The position numbers were made by a program, and so were the translations under genes. Under the pieces are notes generated by a model. That model ran no database searches and had not been told where the DNA came from. It saw only the letters and a program-made list of their open reading frames with translations. DNA of 64,000 nt from Affinundibacterium flavidum (GTDB taxonomy: Bacteria > Pseudomonadota > Gammaproteobacteria > Burkholderiales > Burkholderiaceae_D). This document shows, piece after piece, positions 15,884 through 25,269 of the stretch (position 1 is its first letter; each line of letters opens with the position of its first letter). Location: contig NZ_JACOGA010000001.1 in the NCBI RefSeq assembly GCF_014284175.1, positions 1 to 64,000 on the forward strand, in the 5' to 3' direction.

Positions 15884-16774
15884 TCAAAGGTCAAGAAATT
15901 GTGCAGTTTCGTTTTTGCTTGCAAGTCCGCTGAACGCCAAGGCTAAATTCAGTGTGACGACTTTTCCTGTTGACCATGCCGCCAACGCAGAGTTTGTTGA
16001 TTGATTTAATAATTGTCGTTGCTGCAGTAGGTTAGCTAAGCGATGTGCGATAGCTGCACCAGTATCGATGATGAAGATTTGTTTGTTGACGATTTGATGT
16101 TCAGTTTGAAATTCATGAATCACTTGTCGAATTTGCGATTCTACAAATGGGTAGTGAGTACACCCTAGTACGAGTGTATCAACTCCTTGTTTCAATAGCG
16201 GTGTGACATAGGTATACAGCAGCGAAAGTATCTCTTTTGATTTGAGATCCCCTTGTTCAATTTGATTTACCAGACCGACGCAGGCTTGCGGAATAAATTG
16301 TGTCTGCGTTTCGTGTCCAAGTTGCTCGCTTAAGCGATTAAATTTTTCACTTTGCAAAGTGCTGCGGGTTGCTAATACACCGACAATTTTACTGGCGCTA
16401 CGTGCTGCGGCGGGTTTAATGCCCGGCTCCATACCAATGATGATCAATGTAGGATAGCGTTCACGCAAAGTGGCAACGGCTGCCGCAGTCGCAGTATTGC
16501 AGGCGATGACTAAAGCTTTAACACCTTGTTGCAAGAAAAATTCAGTGATCTTGATACTGCGAGCGATCAATTCTTCATTGCTGCGTTCACCATAGGGCGC
16601 GTACGCGGTGTCGGCAACATATAAGAAATTTTCCAGCGGTAGATGCTCGCGTAAATGCTTGAGTACCGATAAGCCACCGATGCCAGAGTCAAACACGCCG
16701 ACAGGCGCATTGCTGTCGGCGTGTTTGTTTTCTGACTGGTTATTTACGGTGTTAAGCAACTGGAATAATTCCAA
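15884..16774 (-). CDS. murI: glutamate racemase
   Basis: MurI converts L-glutamate to D-glutamate for peptidoglycan. This 296-residue protein has the opening VFDSGIGGLSVL (Asp29/Ser30), ACNTATAAAV with catalytic Cys92, and VLGCTHYPF with catalytic Cys205, as expected for the family (about 265-290 residues). No ATG exists at the 5-prime end. The longest frame begins with TTG at 16774 inside the fumA 3-prime end, and a second TTG at 16759 is also possible. The overlap with fumA suggests translational coupling in a yqhA-fumA-murI operon. The pairing with fumarase has no obvious metabolic logic. Confidence 0.93.
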   Translation of the reverse strand: MELFQLLNTVNNQSENKHADSNAPVGVFDSGIGGLSVLKHLREHLPLENFLYVADTAYAPYGERSNEELIARSIKITEFFLQQGVKALVIACNTATAAAVATLRERYPTLIIIGMEPGIKPAAARSASKIVGVLATRSTLQSEKFNRLSEQLGHETQTQFIPQACVGLVNQIEQGDLKSKEILSLLYTYVTPLLKQGVDTLVLGCTHYPFVESQIRQVIHEFQTEHQIVNKQIFIIDTGAAIAHRLANLLQQRQLLNQSTNSALAAWSTGKVVTLNLALAFSGLASKNETAQFLDL

Positions 16775-18287
16775 TTTTTGCTTGCCATTCTTTTGGACCG
16801 GTATTGTGCACTGAGGTACCAGTGGAATCTACAGCAACGGTTACAGGCATATCCACCACATCAAATTCGTAAATCGCTTCCATGCCCAAATCGGCGAAGC
16901 CAACGACTTTCGCCGTTTTGATTGCTTTGGAAACCAGATAAGCCGCGCCGCCGACTGCCATCAAATAAGCGGATTTGTGATTCTTAATCGATTCAATCGC
17001 CGCTGGCCCGCGTTCTGCTTTACCGATCATAGAGATCAAGCCAGTTTTTTCCAACATCATGTCGGTGAATTTATCCATACGCGTTGCTGTGGTTGGACCA
17101 GCTGGGCCAACGGCTTCATCACGCACAGGATCCACTGGGCCAACGTAGTAAATCACGCGGTTGGTAAAATCGACTGGCAAAGTTTCGCCTTTTGCCAGCA
17201 TGTCTTGAATACGCTTATGAGCAGCATCACGACCCGTCAACATTTTGCCGTTTAAGAGTAATGTTTGACCCGGTGTCCAGGACGCGACTTCTTCTTTCGT
17301 CAAAGTATTCAAGTCGATGCGTTTGGATTTTTCTGTATCGGCAGCCCAATGCACATCAGGCCAGTTAGACAGTGACGGAGGTTCCATGTAAGTCGGACCT
17401 GAGCCGTCTAAAACGAAATGTGCGTGGCGGGTAGCTGCGCAGTTAGGAATCATCGCAACTGGCTTAGACGCCGCATGCGTTGGATACATATTGATCTTGA
17501 CGTCGAGTACGGTTGTTAAACCGCCCAAACCTTGCGCGCCTATGCCGAGTGCATTAATTTTGTCACAGAGTTCGATACGCAGTTCTTCCGTTTTATTTTG
17601 TGGCCCGCGCAATTTCAGTTCATGCATGTCGATGTCTTCCATCAAGGATTCTTTCGCCATTAACATTGCTTTTTCTGCCGTACCGCCGATACCGATACCG
17701 AGCATGCCTGGTGGGCACCAGCCAGCGCCCATCGTCGGTACCGTTTTCATCACCCAGTCGATCAAGGAATCTGAAGGGTTGAGCATCACGAATTTCGATT
17801 TGTTTTCAGAACCGCCGCCTTTGGCTGCCAGTTGCACATCGACAGTGTTGCCTGGAACCAGTTCCATGTGCACCACCGCTGGTGTATTGTCTTTAGTGTT
17901 TTTGCGATCAAATAATGGATCTGCAACGATAGACGCGCGTAATACATTATCAGAAAAAGCATAACCGCGACGTACACCTTCATTTACAGCATCAATAATC
18001 GAGCCAGAAAAGCCCTCGAAACGCACGCCCATACCGATTTTTAAAAATACATTGACGATACCAGTATCTTGGCAAATTGGGCGCTTGCCTTCAGCGCACA
18101 TGCGGGAATTGGTCAAAATTTGGGCAATCGCATCTTTCGCTGCCGGGCTTTGTTCTATCTCGTAAGCGCGCGCTAAATGCGCGATGTAATCAGCAGGGTG
18201 GTAGTAGCTGATGTATTGCAAAGCGGCTGCAACAGATTCGATGAGGTCATCTTGCTTGATGATGGTTGTGGTGGACGTGGTAGTCAT
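16752..18287 (-). CDS. fumA: class I fumarate hydratase, iron-sulfur type
   Basis: This 511-residue single-chain class I fumarase interconverts fumarate and malate in the TCA cycle, using an oxygen-sensitive 4Fe-4S cluster. The conserved cluster region ICQDTGIVNVF (Cys72), the GWCPPGMLGIGIGGT segment and PNCAATRHAHF supply cysteines. The C-terminal part holds the swivel domain with GPAGPTTATRMD and VDSTGTSVHNTGP. N- and C-terminal halves are fused as in FumA/FumB. It follows yqhA by 36 bases and overlaps murI by 8-23 bases depending on the murI start. No FumC-type gene is in the window. Confidence 0.95.
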   Translation of the reverse strand: MTTTSTTTIIKQDDLIESVAAALQYISYYHPADYIAHLARAYEIEQSPAAKDAIAQILTNSRMCAEGKRPICQDTGIVNVFLKIGMGVRFEGFSGSIIDAVNEGVRRGYAFSDNVLRASIVADPLFDRKNTKDNTPAVVHMELVPGNTVDVQLAAKGGGSENKSKFVMLNPSDSLIDWVMKTVPTMGAGWCPPGMLGIGIGGTAEKAMLMAKESLMEDIDMHELKLRGPQNKTEELRIELCDKINALGIGAQGLGGLTTVLDVKINMYPTHAASKPVAMIPNCAATRHAHFVLDGSGPTYMEPPSLSNWPDVHWAADTEKSKRIDLNTLTKEEVASWTPGQTLLLNGKMLTGRDAAHKRIQDMLAKGETLPVDFTNRVIYYVGPVDPVRDEAVGPAGPTTATRMDKFTDMMLEKTGLISMIGKAERGPAAIESIKNHKSAYLMAVGGAAYLVSKAIKTAKVVGFADLGMEAIYEFDVVDMPVTVAVDSTGTSVHNTGPKEWQAKIGIIPVA

Positions 18288-18323
18288 GGCGGGACTCTTT
18301 TGAATGAAGTAAAAATAATTGGT

Positions 18324-18962
18324 TTAATGTTTATTTGCTTGTTGCTGTGTTTTAGTCATTAACTGATCACAGTAGGCGATTGCCAATGCAGACATGAGAA
18401 ATACGACGTGAATGACGGTTTGCGCAATCAAATCTTTGGCATCGTAGGACTTAACATTGATAAAAGTTTTCAATAGGTGAATTGAAGAAATGCCGATAAT
18501 TGCCATCGCCAATTTGACCTTAAGCACCGTTGCGTTCACATGCGACAGCCACTCAGGTTGGTCTGGATGATTTTGCAATCCTAAGCGAGAGACAAAAGTT
18601 TCGTAGCCACCCACGATCACCATAATTAAGAGATTGGAGATCATGACTACGTCAATTAAGCCTAGTACCACCAACATGATAGTAGTTTCATTCAACTTGC
18701 TTGGACGGGCAATTGCTTCCGCACCTTCTTTGCCATGTGACGCTACAACCGAAACGGCATCTAATAGATGCTGTAGAGCCGTCGCATCGCCCATCGCAGC
18801 GCGTATCAGGTCGACGAGTTCAACCCAAAAATGATAAACATAGACGCATTGCGCCAAGATTAATCCCAAATACAGCGGCAATTGCAACCAGCGGCTGGCG
18901 AAAATAAATTTGGATAAAGCAGAGAGTTTCTGAGGTTCTACAACGTGGGAAGAATGCGGCAT
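18324..18962 (-). CDS. yqhA: UPF0114 (YqhA/TIGR00645) family membrane protein
   Basis: This 212-residue inner-membrane protein matches the UPF0114 family. It has a first helix with SRWLQLPLYLGLILAQ, a central ETTIMLVVLGLIDVVMISNLL helix followed by GGYETFVSR, and two C-terminal helices with KVKLAMAIIGISSIHLLK. The stretch QLPLYLGL and the GGYE motif are family hallmarks. Function is unknown for the family. It is the first gene of the leftward yqhA-fumA-murI unit, and the 36-base spacer to fumA suggests one transcript. Confidence 0.88.
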   Translation of the reverse strand: MPHSSHVVEPQKLSALSKFIFASRWLQLPLYLGLILAQCVYVYHFWVELVDLIRAAMGDATALQHLLDAVSVVASHGKEGAEAIARPSKLNETTIMLVVLGLIDVVMISNLLIMVIVGGYETFVSRLGLQNHPDQPEWLSHVNATVLKVKLAMAIIGISSIHLLKTFINVKSYDAKDLIAQTVIHVVFLMSALAIAYCDQLMTKTQQQANKH

Positions 18963-19351
18963 TCGATACCTTTATAAACTGATAAACGATTCACTTGACC
19001 TAATTTTTGATGTTTCAATTGAAACGCAAAATTAAGCGAATAGAGATGTAAAATTTGCCCGCATTTTACACCGATGAACGGGCAATGTCTGCGGCTAGCA
19101 TTAATTGCGGTTTTCTTGCGTTAAATTAAGTGAAACCTGTCGCGCATGCCTCTAATACCACTCACTAAAAAATAGCTTTTTTGGGCTGCTAGCCTTAGAA
19201 TCAACGTCAAATCATAGTAAGTGATGAATATCAAAAAGGCTTGAAGGCGAATTGGCGAATTTTCGTCGAACACGATGTTGAACTTGTCTATACATGTTGC
19301 TTCATTTGTTATCCGAGTTTTTTTGATATTCACAACAGCATGGAGACAATT
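18963..19351. other. divergent regulatory region between yqhA and acs
   Basis: About 390 bases separate the leftward yqhA unit from the rightward acs gene, so two promoters must lie here. Seen directly are a perfect 14-base palindrome GTTTCAATTGAAAC at 19012-19025 and an inverted pair TTGCCCG (19055-19061) with CGGGCAA (19079-19085). Either could be an operator or hairpin, but I cannot assign a regulator. Confidence 0.4.
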
Positions 19352-21331
19352 ATGTCGGATCAAGAAGTAAAGGCTGAATCACGTGTATTCCCTCCACCGG
19401 CGAATTTTGTGGCAAGCGCCGCAATCTCAGGCATGGATGCGTATAACGCACTCTGTGCTGAGGCCGCCAATGACTATGAAGGTTTTTGGGCGAAATTAGC
19501 GTGCGAACATCTGCATTGGCATAAACCTTTCACCAAGACTTTAGACGAATCAGAAGCGCCATTGTACAAATGGTTTGATGATGGTTTGCTCAATGTGTCT
19601 TACAACTGCCTCGACGTTAATTTGCAAAAAGGTCTGGGCGACAAAGTGGCCGTGATTTTTGAAGCGGACGGTGGCGACGTCACTAAGATTACGTATAAAG
19701 ATCTGCATGCTAAAGTCTGTCAATTCGCGAACGGCTTGCGCTCACTTGGCGTAAAAAAGGGCGATCGCGTCGTCATCTACATGCCTATGTCTGTGGAGGG
19801 TGTAGTAGCAATGCAAGCATGTGCCCGTATCGGCGCAACACACTCCGTTGTGTTTGGTGGCTTCTCCGCAAAATCTCTGCAAGAACGGATTGTCGATGTT
19901 GGTGCGACACTGGTGATTACCGCCGACGAACAAGTCCGTGGTGGCAAACACTTGCCTTTGAAAGCGATTGTCGATGAGGCTTTAGGTCTCGGTGATTGTG
20001 AAAAAGTTTCTAAAGTCGTTGTCTATCAACGCACGGGTGGCAATGCACCCTTCAATGCGGCGCGCGATTTATGGATGCATGAATTGGTGGCGAATCAGGC
20101 GACAGAATGTGAACCTGAATGGGTGAATGCTGATCATCCGCTATTCATTCTTTATACCTCTGGTTCGACTGGTAAACCGAAAGGCGTACAGCATTCGTCC
20201 GGCGGCTATTTGTTGTGGGCGATGCTCACGATGAAGTGGACTTTTGATATCAAGCCGAACGACGTGTTCTGGTGCACCGCGGATATAGGTTGGGTCACAG
20301 GGCATACGTACATTACTTACGGCCCATTGGCGATGGGTGCGACAGAAATCGTATTTGAAGGTATCCCGACTTATCCAAATGCCGGACGCTTCTGGGACAT
20401 GATACAAAAGCACAAAGCGACGATTTTCTATACCGCGCCAACCGCAATTCGCTCCTTGATCAAAGCGGCGGATGGCGATGCGGCAATCCATCCGAATAAA
20501 TATGATTTGACTTCTTTACGCTTACTTGGCTCAGTCGGCGAACCCATCAATCCTGAAGCCTGGATGTGGTATTACCGTAATATCGGTGGTGAGAAATGTC
20601 CTATCGTGGATACGTTCTGGCAGACCGAAACAGGCGGCCATATGATCACGCCATTGCCGGGTGCCACGCCTTTAGTCCCAGGTTCTTGCACCTTACCTCT
20701 GCCTGGAATTATGGCGGCGATTGTTGATGAAACAGGCGCAGATTTACCAAACGGGCAGGGCGGTATTTTGGTGGTGAAACGTCCGTGGCCATCGATGATT
20801 CGTAATATTTGGGGTGATACTGAGCGCTTTAAGAAGAGTTACTTCCCGGAAGAATTGGGCGGTAAAACCTATCTGGCGGGTGACGGTGCTATCCGCAATA
20901 AAGATACTGGCTACTTCACTATCACGGGTCGTATCGACGACGTGTTGAATGTCTCAGGTCATCGCATGGGAACGATGGAAATTGAATCGGCGTTGGTTGC
21001 CAATCCTCTCGTGGCAGAAGCAGCGGTCGTTGGCAAGCCTGATGATACGACTGGTGAGGCAATTTGTGCGTTCGTGGTTTTGAAGCGTAGCCGCCCAACG
21101 GGTGATGAAGCTAAACAAATTGCGCTGGATTTACGCAATTGGGTTGCCAAAGAAATTGGTCCAATCGCGAAACCAAAAGAAATTCGTTTTGGCGACAACT
21201 TGCCGAAGACTCGCTCCGGTAAGATTATGCGCCGCTTATTGCGCGTATTAGCAAAAGGCGAAGAGATTACACAGGATATTTCTACCTTGGAAAATCCAGC
21301 GATTCTTGAGCAGTTAAAGCAAGCGCAGTAA
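19352..21331 (+). CDS. acs: acetyl-CoA synthetase (AMP-forming)
   Basis: Acs activates acetate to acetyl-CoA through acetyl-AMP. The 659-residue length matches the family (E. coli 652). Motifs are the AMP-binding loop [11 protein letters not shown], the adenylate-site [10 protein letters not shown], the hinge [13 protein letters not shown], and the C-terminal TRSGKIMRR, whose Lys624 is the catalytic lysine and the usual acetylation target. I chose ATG at 19352 because GGAGA lies 5 bases upstream. An in-frame ATG at 19340 and earlier TTG codons are less good. It is monocistronic, with its own terminator. Confidence 0.97.
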   Translation: MSDQEVKAESRVFPPPANFVASAAISGMDAYNALCAEAANDYEGFWAKLACEHLHWHKPFTKTLDESEAPLYKWFDDGLLNVSYNCLDVNLQKGLGDKVAVIFEADGGDVTKITYKDLHAKVCQFANGLRSLGVKKGDRVVIYMPMSVEGVVAMQACARIGATHSVVFGGFSAKSLQERIVDVGATLVITADEQVRGGKHLPLKAIVDEALGLGDCEKVSKVVVYQRTGGNAPFNAARDLWMHELVANQATECEPEWVNADHPLFILYTSGSTGKPKGVQHSSGGYLLWAMLTMKWTFDIKPNDVFWCTADIGWVTGHTYITYGPLAMGATEIVFEGIPTYPNAGRFWDMIQKHKATIFYTAPTAIRSLIKAADGDAAIHPNKYDLTSLRLLGSVGEPINPEAWMWYYRNIGGEKCPIVDTFWQTETGGHMITPLPGATPLVPGSCTLPLPGIMAAIVDETGADLPNGQGGILVVKRPWPSMIRNIWGDTERFKKSYFPEELGGKTYLAGDGAIRNKDTGYFTITGRIDDVLNVSGHRMGTMEIESALVANPLVAEAAVVGKPDDTTGEAICAFVVLKRSRPTGDEAKQIALDLRNWVAKEIGPIAKPKEIRFGDNLPKTRSGKIMRRLLRVLAKGEEITQDISTLENPAILEQLKQAQ

Positions 21332-21358
21332 GCTGTTTTGCTTTAATGAATGCAAAGA

Positions 21359-21384
21359 GGCTTTGCCACTGGCAAAGCCTTTTT
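21359..21384 (+). terminator. terminator after acs
   Basis: GGCTTTGCC, a three-base loop ACT and GGCAAAGCC form a tight nine-pair stem, followed by five T residues, 28 bases past the acs stop. Confidence 0.9.
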
Positions 21385-21671
21385 GTTTGCGGATGTATTT
21401 TTGAGAGAAGCTAATAGCGTGTTTTTCTTCCAAGTTGACGTCTAAATCGAACTAATTGATGTAGCAAAGTCGTGTCCGTGTTGAGTTGACCAATTTGCAA
21501 AACTGTTTTCTGAACCGCATTTCACGGTTATACTTGGTCGCATTCTTGATTGGGTCAGATGTTCACTATTCTGTGATTGTTCTGATAAATAATTGCAAAT
21601 ACAACGCAAATGGCTTGTAAATGTGTCGTAATAGCCCCAGTCTTTCTCCTCTATTTTCCAAATGATTCAGC
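21385..21671. other. intergenic region upstream of pssA
   Basis: With the acs tail this makes a 340-base gap. No open frame or RNA gene is seen. The pssA promoter should be here, but I found no -35/-10 pair with proper spacing. TTGCAA at 21495 and TATACT at 21529 are 28 bases apart, which is too far. Confidence 0.35.
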
Positions 21672-22535
21672 ATGAGTTCAGTTAAAAATCGCAAGCCTAA
21701 AGGTAGTTTCAAACTGTTTCCACGTGGCGCGAGAAAAAATAATCTTGATCCCGCATCCGCACCGCGTAAGCCAGCGCGTGGAATTTACTTATTGCCGAAT
21801 GCTTTCACAACAGCCGCCTTGTTCTGCGGGTTTTATGCGATTGTGATGGCAATGAATCAAAAGTTTGAACATTCTGGTTTGGCGATTTTTGCGGCGATGG
21901 TCTTGGATAGCCTCGATGGCCGTGTTGCCCGTATGACTAATACACAAAGTGAATTTGGCGCGCAATATGACAGTTTGTCAGATATGGTGTCGTTCGGCGT
22001 TGCGCCAGCTTTGATTGCTTATGAATGGGCTCTAAAAGGCATGGGTAAGCTGGGTTGGTTGGCTGCATTCGTATATTGTGCTGGTGCGGCTCTGCGCTTG
22101 GCACGATTTAACGCAAACATTACCGTGGTAGACAAACGTTACTTCCAAGGTTTACCAAGTCCCGCTGCTGCAGCTTTAGTCGCAGGATTTATCTTGTTAA
22201 TGGATGATTTGGCGATCCCTGGTATTGAAGTGCGCTGGTACGCCTGGTCAGTCGCTCTGTTTGCTGGTTTAACGATGGTGACGAACGTGCCATTTTATAG
22301 CTTTAAAGATGTGAACTTGAAGCGTTCCGTGCCGTTCATTGCGCCATTTTTGATCGTGTTGGCGTATGTGGCTGTAGTGAGTGATCCACCAAAAGTTTTA
22401 TTCGCTTTGTTTGTGATTTATGCGCTCTCTGGCTACGTGTTGCTGCTGTGGCGTTGGCGCAAAGGCCGCCCTGTGAGCTTGGTGCAGTTGACACCAGAGG
22501 CACACCATGACGAAGCCGAGGACATTAAGAAATAA
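21672..22535 (+). CDS. pssA: CDP-diacylglycerol-serine O-phosphatidyltransferase
   Basis: PssA makes phosphatidylserine, the precursor of phosphatidylethanolamine, in the inner membrane. This 287-residue protein has the CDP-alcohol phosphotransferase signature: DSLDGRVAR, then QYDSLSDMVSFG, with the expected spaced aspartates. There are about seven to eight membrane helices and an N-terminal basic stretch (residues 1-35) typical of the class II bacterial enzymes. The start is the first ATG in frame, with a poor ribosome site. In related species pssA often precedes leuA, as here. Confidence 0.93.
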   Translation: MSSVKNRKPKGSFKLFPRGARKNNLDPASAPRKPARGIYLLPNAFTTAALFCGFYAIVMAMNQKFEHSGLAIFAAMVLDSLDGRVARMTNTQSEFGAQYDSLSDMVSFGVAPALIAYEWALKGMGKLGWLAAFVYCAGAALRLARFNANITVVDKRYFQGLPSPAAAALVAGFILLMDDLAIPGIEVRWYAWSVALFAGLTMVTNVPFYSFKDVNLKRSVPFIAPFLIVLAYVAVVSDPPKVLFALFVIYALSGYVLLLWRWRKGRPVSLVQLTPEAHHDEAEDIKK

Positions 22536-22904
22536 TTGAGGACGGGCTCTTGCGCTTTTGTGGAATCCCGCTTATAGTCTTTCCCATGAAATTCCCATCC
22601 ACGACATCATATGCTCAAAAAGCATTCATTAAAGCAGATCGCTCCGGTCTGCTTTTGTCGTTGGCATTACCAGTTGCCGCTATCCTGGCATCTCTACTAG
22701 CATTGTCTCTAGCGAACACGCTACTAGCGCTCGCGCGCTAAATCCCATTACCCCACAACTTGAGTAGTCTCTCACCCGTGTGCGTCTTGCAAGGGGCGGG
22801 AAAGATCTATTCAAGTCATCGAGTTTTACTCGAATTTCAAAGAATTTTCATTTATTTTTATTATTTTATTTTGGTACTTATTTGTGTACCTTTCGGAGGC
22901 AAAC
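22536..22904 (+). promoter_or_regulatory. candidate leuA leader region
   Basis: This 369-base interval between pssA and leuA holds a candidate promoter (TTGCGC 22550-22555, 17-base spacer, TATAGT 22573-22578), a 10-pair hairpin (22631-22640 with 22646-22655) followed by only TTTTG, and the leucine-rich ORF described separately. A 5-pair hairpin GGTAC/GTACC (22873-22890) sits just before the leuA ribosome site. I see no classical attenuator with a U-tract after the ORF. The 22631-22655 hairpin may simply be a weak pssA terminator. Confidence 0.4.
22586..22741 (+). CDS. candidate leucine-rich leader peptide upstream of leuA
   Basis: This 51-codon ORF starts with ATG at 22586. An in-frame TTG at 22550 with GAGGA upstream would extend it to 63 codons. 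Of its last 31 residues 13 are leucine, and five of those codons are CTA (including two CTA CTA pairs), a codon seldom seen in the neighbouring genes. That pattern fits a leucine-sensing leader peptide for leuA, as known for leuL in enterobacteria. Against this, no Shine-Dalgarno precedes the ATG (it would be near leaderless from the candidate promoter), no attenuator follows, and the sequence would also make a plausible single transmembrane helix. Confidence 0.35.
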   Translation: MKFPSTTSYAQKAFIKADRSGLLLSLALPVAAILASLLALSLANTLLALAR

Positions 22905-24443
22905 ATGGCAGACAAACTCATCATATTCGACACGACTTTGCGTGACGGCGAACAATCCCCTGGCGCATCAATGACTAAGGATGAAAAGGTACGTATCGCT
23001 CGCCAGCTAGAGCGTTTGAAAGTCGACGTGATCGAAGCGGGTTTCGCTGCCGCTTCGCCTGGTGATTTTGAATCGATCAAAGCGATTGCCGCTGCCGTAC
23101 GTGAACCAATTATCTGTTCTTTGTCACGTGCGAATGACAGAGATATTTCACGCGCCGCCGAAGCGTTGGAAAAAGCGCAGCGCAAACGTATTCATACTTT
23201 CATCGCGACTTCACCTTTGCACATGGAAATGAAATTGCGCATGAGCCCTGATCAAGTGTTGGAGCAAGCGATTCAAGCAGTTCGTTTCGCACGACAATTT
23301 ACTGACGATGTGGAATTTAGCCCGGAAGATGCAAGTCGCTCTGATTTTGATTTCCTTTGCCGTGTGATTGAGGCGGTGATTAAAGAAGGCGCAACGACTA
23401 TTAATTTTGCGGATACGGTTGGTTACGGCGTTCCAGAGTTGTACGGTAGTACATTGAAGCGTTTGCGTGAAACCATTCCTAATTCCGATAAGGCAATTTG
23501 GTCGGTGCACTGCCATAATGACTTAGGCATGGCGGTAGCGAATTCCTTAGCGGGCGTGATGATTGGTGGTGCACGCCAAGTCGAATGTACGATCAACGGT
23601 CTCGGTGAACGTGCAGGGAATACCGCATTGGAAGAAATCGTGATGGCGGTACGTACACGTAAAGATCACTTCAATTTGGATATCGGAATCGATACTACGC
23701 AAATTGTGGCGACTTCGAAAATGGTTTCGCAAATTACAGGCTTTGCTGTGCAGCCGAATAAAGCGATCGTCGGTGCCAATGCTTTTGCTCATGCCTCCGG
23801 TATACATCAAGACGGCATTTTGAAGGCGCGCAACACCTATGAAATCATGCGTGCGGAAGATGTAGGTTGGAGTGCCAATAAAATCGTACTCGGCAAACTT
23901 TCAGGGCGTAACGCGTTCAAACAGCGCTTGCAAGAACTCGGGATTGCCTTGGAATCAGAAACTGAAATCAACGCCGCCTTCGCACGTTTTAAAGAGCTCG
24001 CTGATAAGAAATCTGAGATATTTGACGAAGACATCATGTCAGTGGTTGCGGATGAAGAGCATTCACACGATGCCGATCACTATCGTCTGGTGTCCATTAG
24101 TCAGCATTCAGAAACGGGTGAGCGCTCCTCGGCGGTCGTAGTGATGACGATAGGTGACAAAGAAAAATCCTGCATCGCGCAAGGCAACGGTGCGGTCGAT
24201 GCGATCGTTGGTGCAATTGAATCCGAAGTGAAGAGCGAAGCTGAGCTGTTGCTGTTTTCAATTAATGCGATCACAGCCGGCACGCAATCGCAAGGTGAGG
24301 TGACTATACGATTAAGTAAAGCTGGCCGTATCGTCAACGGCGTGGGGGCAGATCCGGATATCGTGGTGGCATCGGCGAAGGCCTACATTTCGGCTTTGAA
24401 TAAATTGCACTCTAAGGTTGAGAAGTTGAATCCTCAGATTTAG
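22905..24443 (+). CDS. leuA: 2-isopropylmalate synthase
   Basis: LeuA condenses acetyl-CoA with 2-ketoisovalerate, the first committed step of leucine synthesis. The 512-residue protein begins with the HMGL-like TIM barrel ([12 protein letters not shown] near residue 10, metal ligands in [12 protein letters not shown]) and ends in the LeuA allosteric dimer domain that binds leucine. The start ATG at 22905 follows a strong GGAGG ribosome site. leuBCD are not adjacent, so leuA is a stand-alone unit here. A leucine-rich ORF upstream suggests possible leader control. Confidence 0.97.
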   Translation: MADKLIIFDTTLRDGEQSPGASMTKDEKVRIARQLERLKVDVIEAGFAAASPGDFESIKAIAAAVREPIICSLSRANDRDISRAAEALEKAQRKRIHTFIATSPLHMEMKLRMSPDQVLEQAIQAVRFARQFTDDVEFSPEDASRSDFDFLCRVIEAVIKEGATTINFADTVGYGVPELYGSTLKRLRETIPNSDKAIWSVHCHNDLGMAVANSLAGVMIGGARQVECTINGLGERAGNTALEEIVMAVRTRKDHFNLDIGIDTTQIVATSKMVSQITGFAVQPNKAIVGANAFAHASGIHQDGILKARNTYEIMRAEDVGWSANKIVLGKLSGRNAFKQRLQELGIALESETEINAAFARFKELADKKSEIFDEDIMSVVADEEHSHDADHYRLVSISQHSETGERSSAVVVMTIGDKEKSCIAQGNGAVDAIVGAIESEVKSEAELLLFSINAITAGTQSQGEVTIRLSKAGRIVNGVGADPDIVVASAKAYISALNKLHSKVEKLNPQI

Positions 24444-24465
24444 TATTTCTTTGTATTTTTGAAAA

Positions 24466-24502
24466 GCCTCTTGCAACAGAATTCATATTGTGAGAGGCAT
24501 TT
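24466..24502 (+). terminator. probable weak terminator after leuA
   Basis: GCCTCTTGCAACA and TGTGAGAGGC pair imperfectly across 24466-24498, followed by ATTTC. The U-tract is short, so efficiency is doubtful. Confidence 0.4.
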
Positions 24503-24513
24503 CATGTTTTGCC

Positions 24514-24543
24514 TTGAGTTTTCGCTATTTTTCATGCTATAGT
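24514..24543 (+). promoter_or_regulatory. candidate promoter for rpsO
   Basis: TTGAGT (24514-24519) and TATAGT (24538-24543) are separated by 18 bases. Transcription would start near 24550 and leave a leader of about 100 bases, long enough for S15 autoregulation, though I cannot show a binding structure. Confidence 0.5.
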
Positions 24544-24648
24544 CGCGGTCTCATCAAATTCTGATGGGATTTATTTAATGGTATTTCACGATATCGAAGG
24601 TGTTGGTTCAAAAACCTAACTCTTGGTATCGCATGTAAAGGAAATAAG

Positions 24649-24918
24649 ATGTCTATCGAAAAAAGTGCAAAAGCCGCTATCGTTGCGGATAATGCCCGTG
24701 GTCAAAACGACACAGGTTCTCCAGAAGTGCAAGTTGCTTTGTTGACTGCACGTATCAATGACTTGAACGGTCATTTCAAATCTCACTCTAAAGATCACCA
24801 TTCACGTCGTGGTTTGATCATGATGGTTAACCGTCGTAAGAGTTTGTTGTCTTACCTGAAAGGTAAAGATTTGAACCGTTATCGTTCATTGATCGAAAAA
24901 CTCGGCTTGCGTAAGTAA
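24649..24918 (+). CDS. rpsO: 30S ribosomal protein S15
   Basis: The 89-residue length and sequence are those of bacterial S15, which binds 16S rRNA helices 20-22 early in 30S assembly. Typical segments are [27 protein letters not shown] and [21 protein letters not shown] ribosome site precedes the ATG. A strong terminator follows, so rpsO ends separately from pnp, although in many bacteria the two are partly co-transcribed. Confidence 0.98.
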   Translation: MSIEKSAKAAIVADNARGQNDTGSPEVQVALLTARINDLNGHFKSHSKDHHSRRGLIMMVNRRKSLLSYLKGKDLNRYRSLIEKLGLRK

Positions 24919-24963
24919 TCTACTCATCAGAGTATTTTGCTAAACACAGCAAAGAATTAAAGT

Positions 24964-25003
24964 AAAAAGCCTGCGTCAGTTTGACTGATGCAGGCTTTTT
25001 GCC
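24964..25003 (+). terminator. strong terminator after rpsO
   Basis: AAAAAGCCTGCGTCAG (24964-24979) pairs with CTGATGCAGGCTTTTT (24985-25000) with one mismatch, followed by the T-run. The symmetric A and T runs would allow function on both strands. Confidence 0.9.
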
Positions 25004-25074
25004 TTTGGGGCATCTAAATTTGCTTAAAGTTTGGGCGCTCTGAGTGGTAAATGTAGTGAAAATGCTGGAAATAG

Positions 25075-25181
25075 TTAGGACTTACGCAAAATTGCGCTAG
25101 CTAGGCGCGTCGCCGAAGACAGTACTTTTGTACGGCGAGGCGACAGCAACGACGCTAGCGTCTGTTTTGCGTAAGTCCTAA
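25075..25181. mobile_element. 107-bp palindromic MITE-like element
   Basis: The ends TTAGGACTTACGCAAAA and TTTTGCGTAAGTCCTAA are perfect 17-base inverted repeats. Inside, CGCTAG and CTAGCG continue the symmetry, and GTCGCC/GGCGAC plus GTAC/GTAC form an inner stem. The element carries no ORF and sits between the rpsO terminator and pnp. A half copy with the same terminal 19 bases lies at 227-245. These traits fit a miniature inverted-repeat element mobilised in trans; no transposase is in the window. Confidence 0.65.
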
Positions 25182-25269
25182 TAGTAAGGGTGATTCGAAG
25201 CTGAATTACTTGTGGTGAGGTGAACGACAGCCCCTGGAAATCTGTCGGAAAATAGTGAAAGGACACATT

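Noticed and set aside
24551..24648. S15-binding leader structure
   Set aside because: A leader of suitable length exists but I could not draw a convincing pseudoknot or known S15 motif by eye.
25075..25181. Possible tRNA or riboswitch in the palindrome
   Set aside because: The fold is a simple long hairpin with perfect terminal inverted repeats. There is no cloverleaf and no known riboswitch core, so a MITE-like repeat is a better reading.
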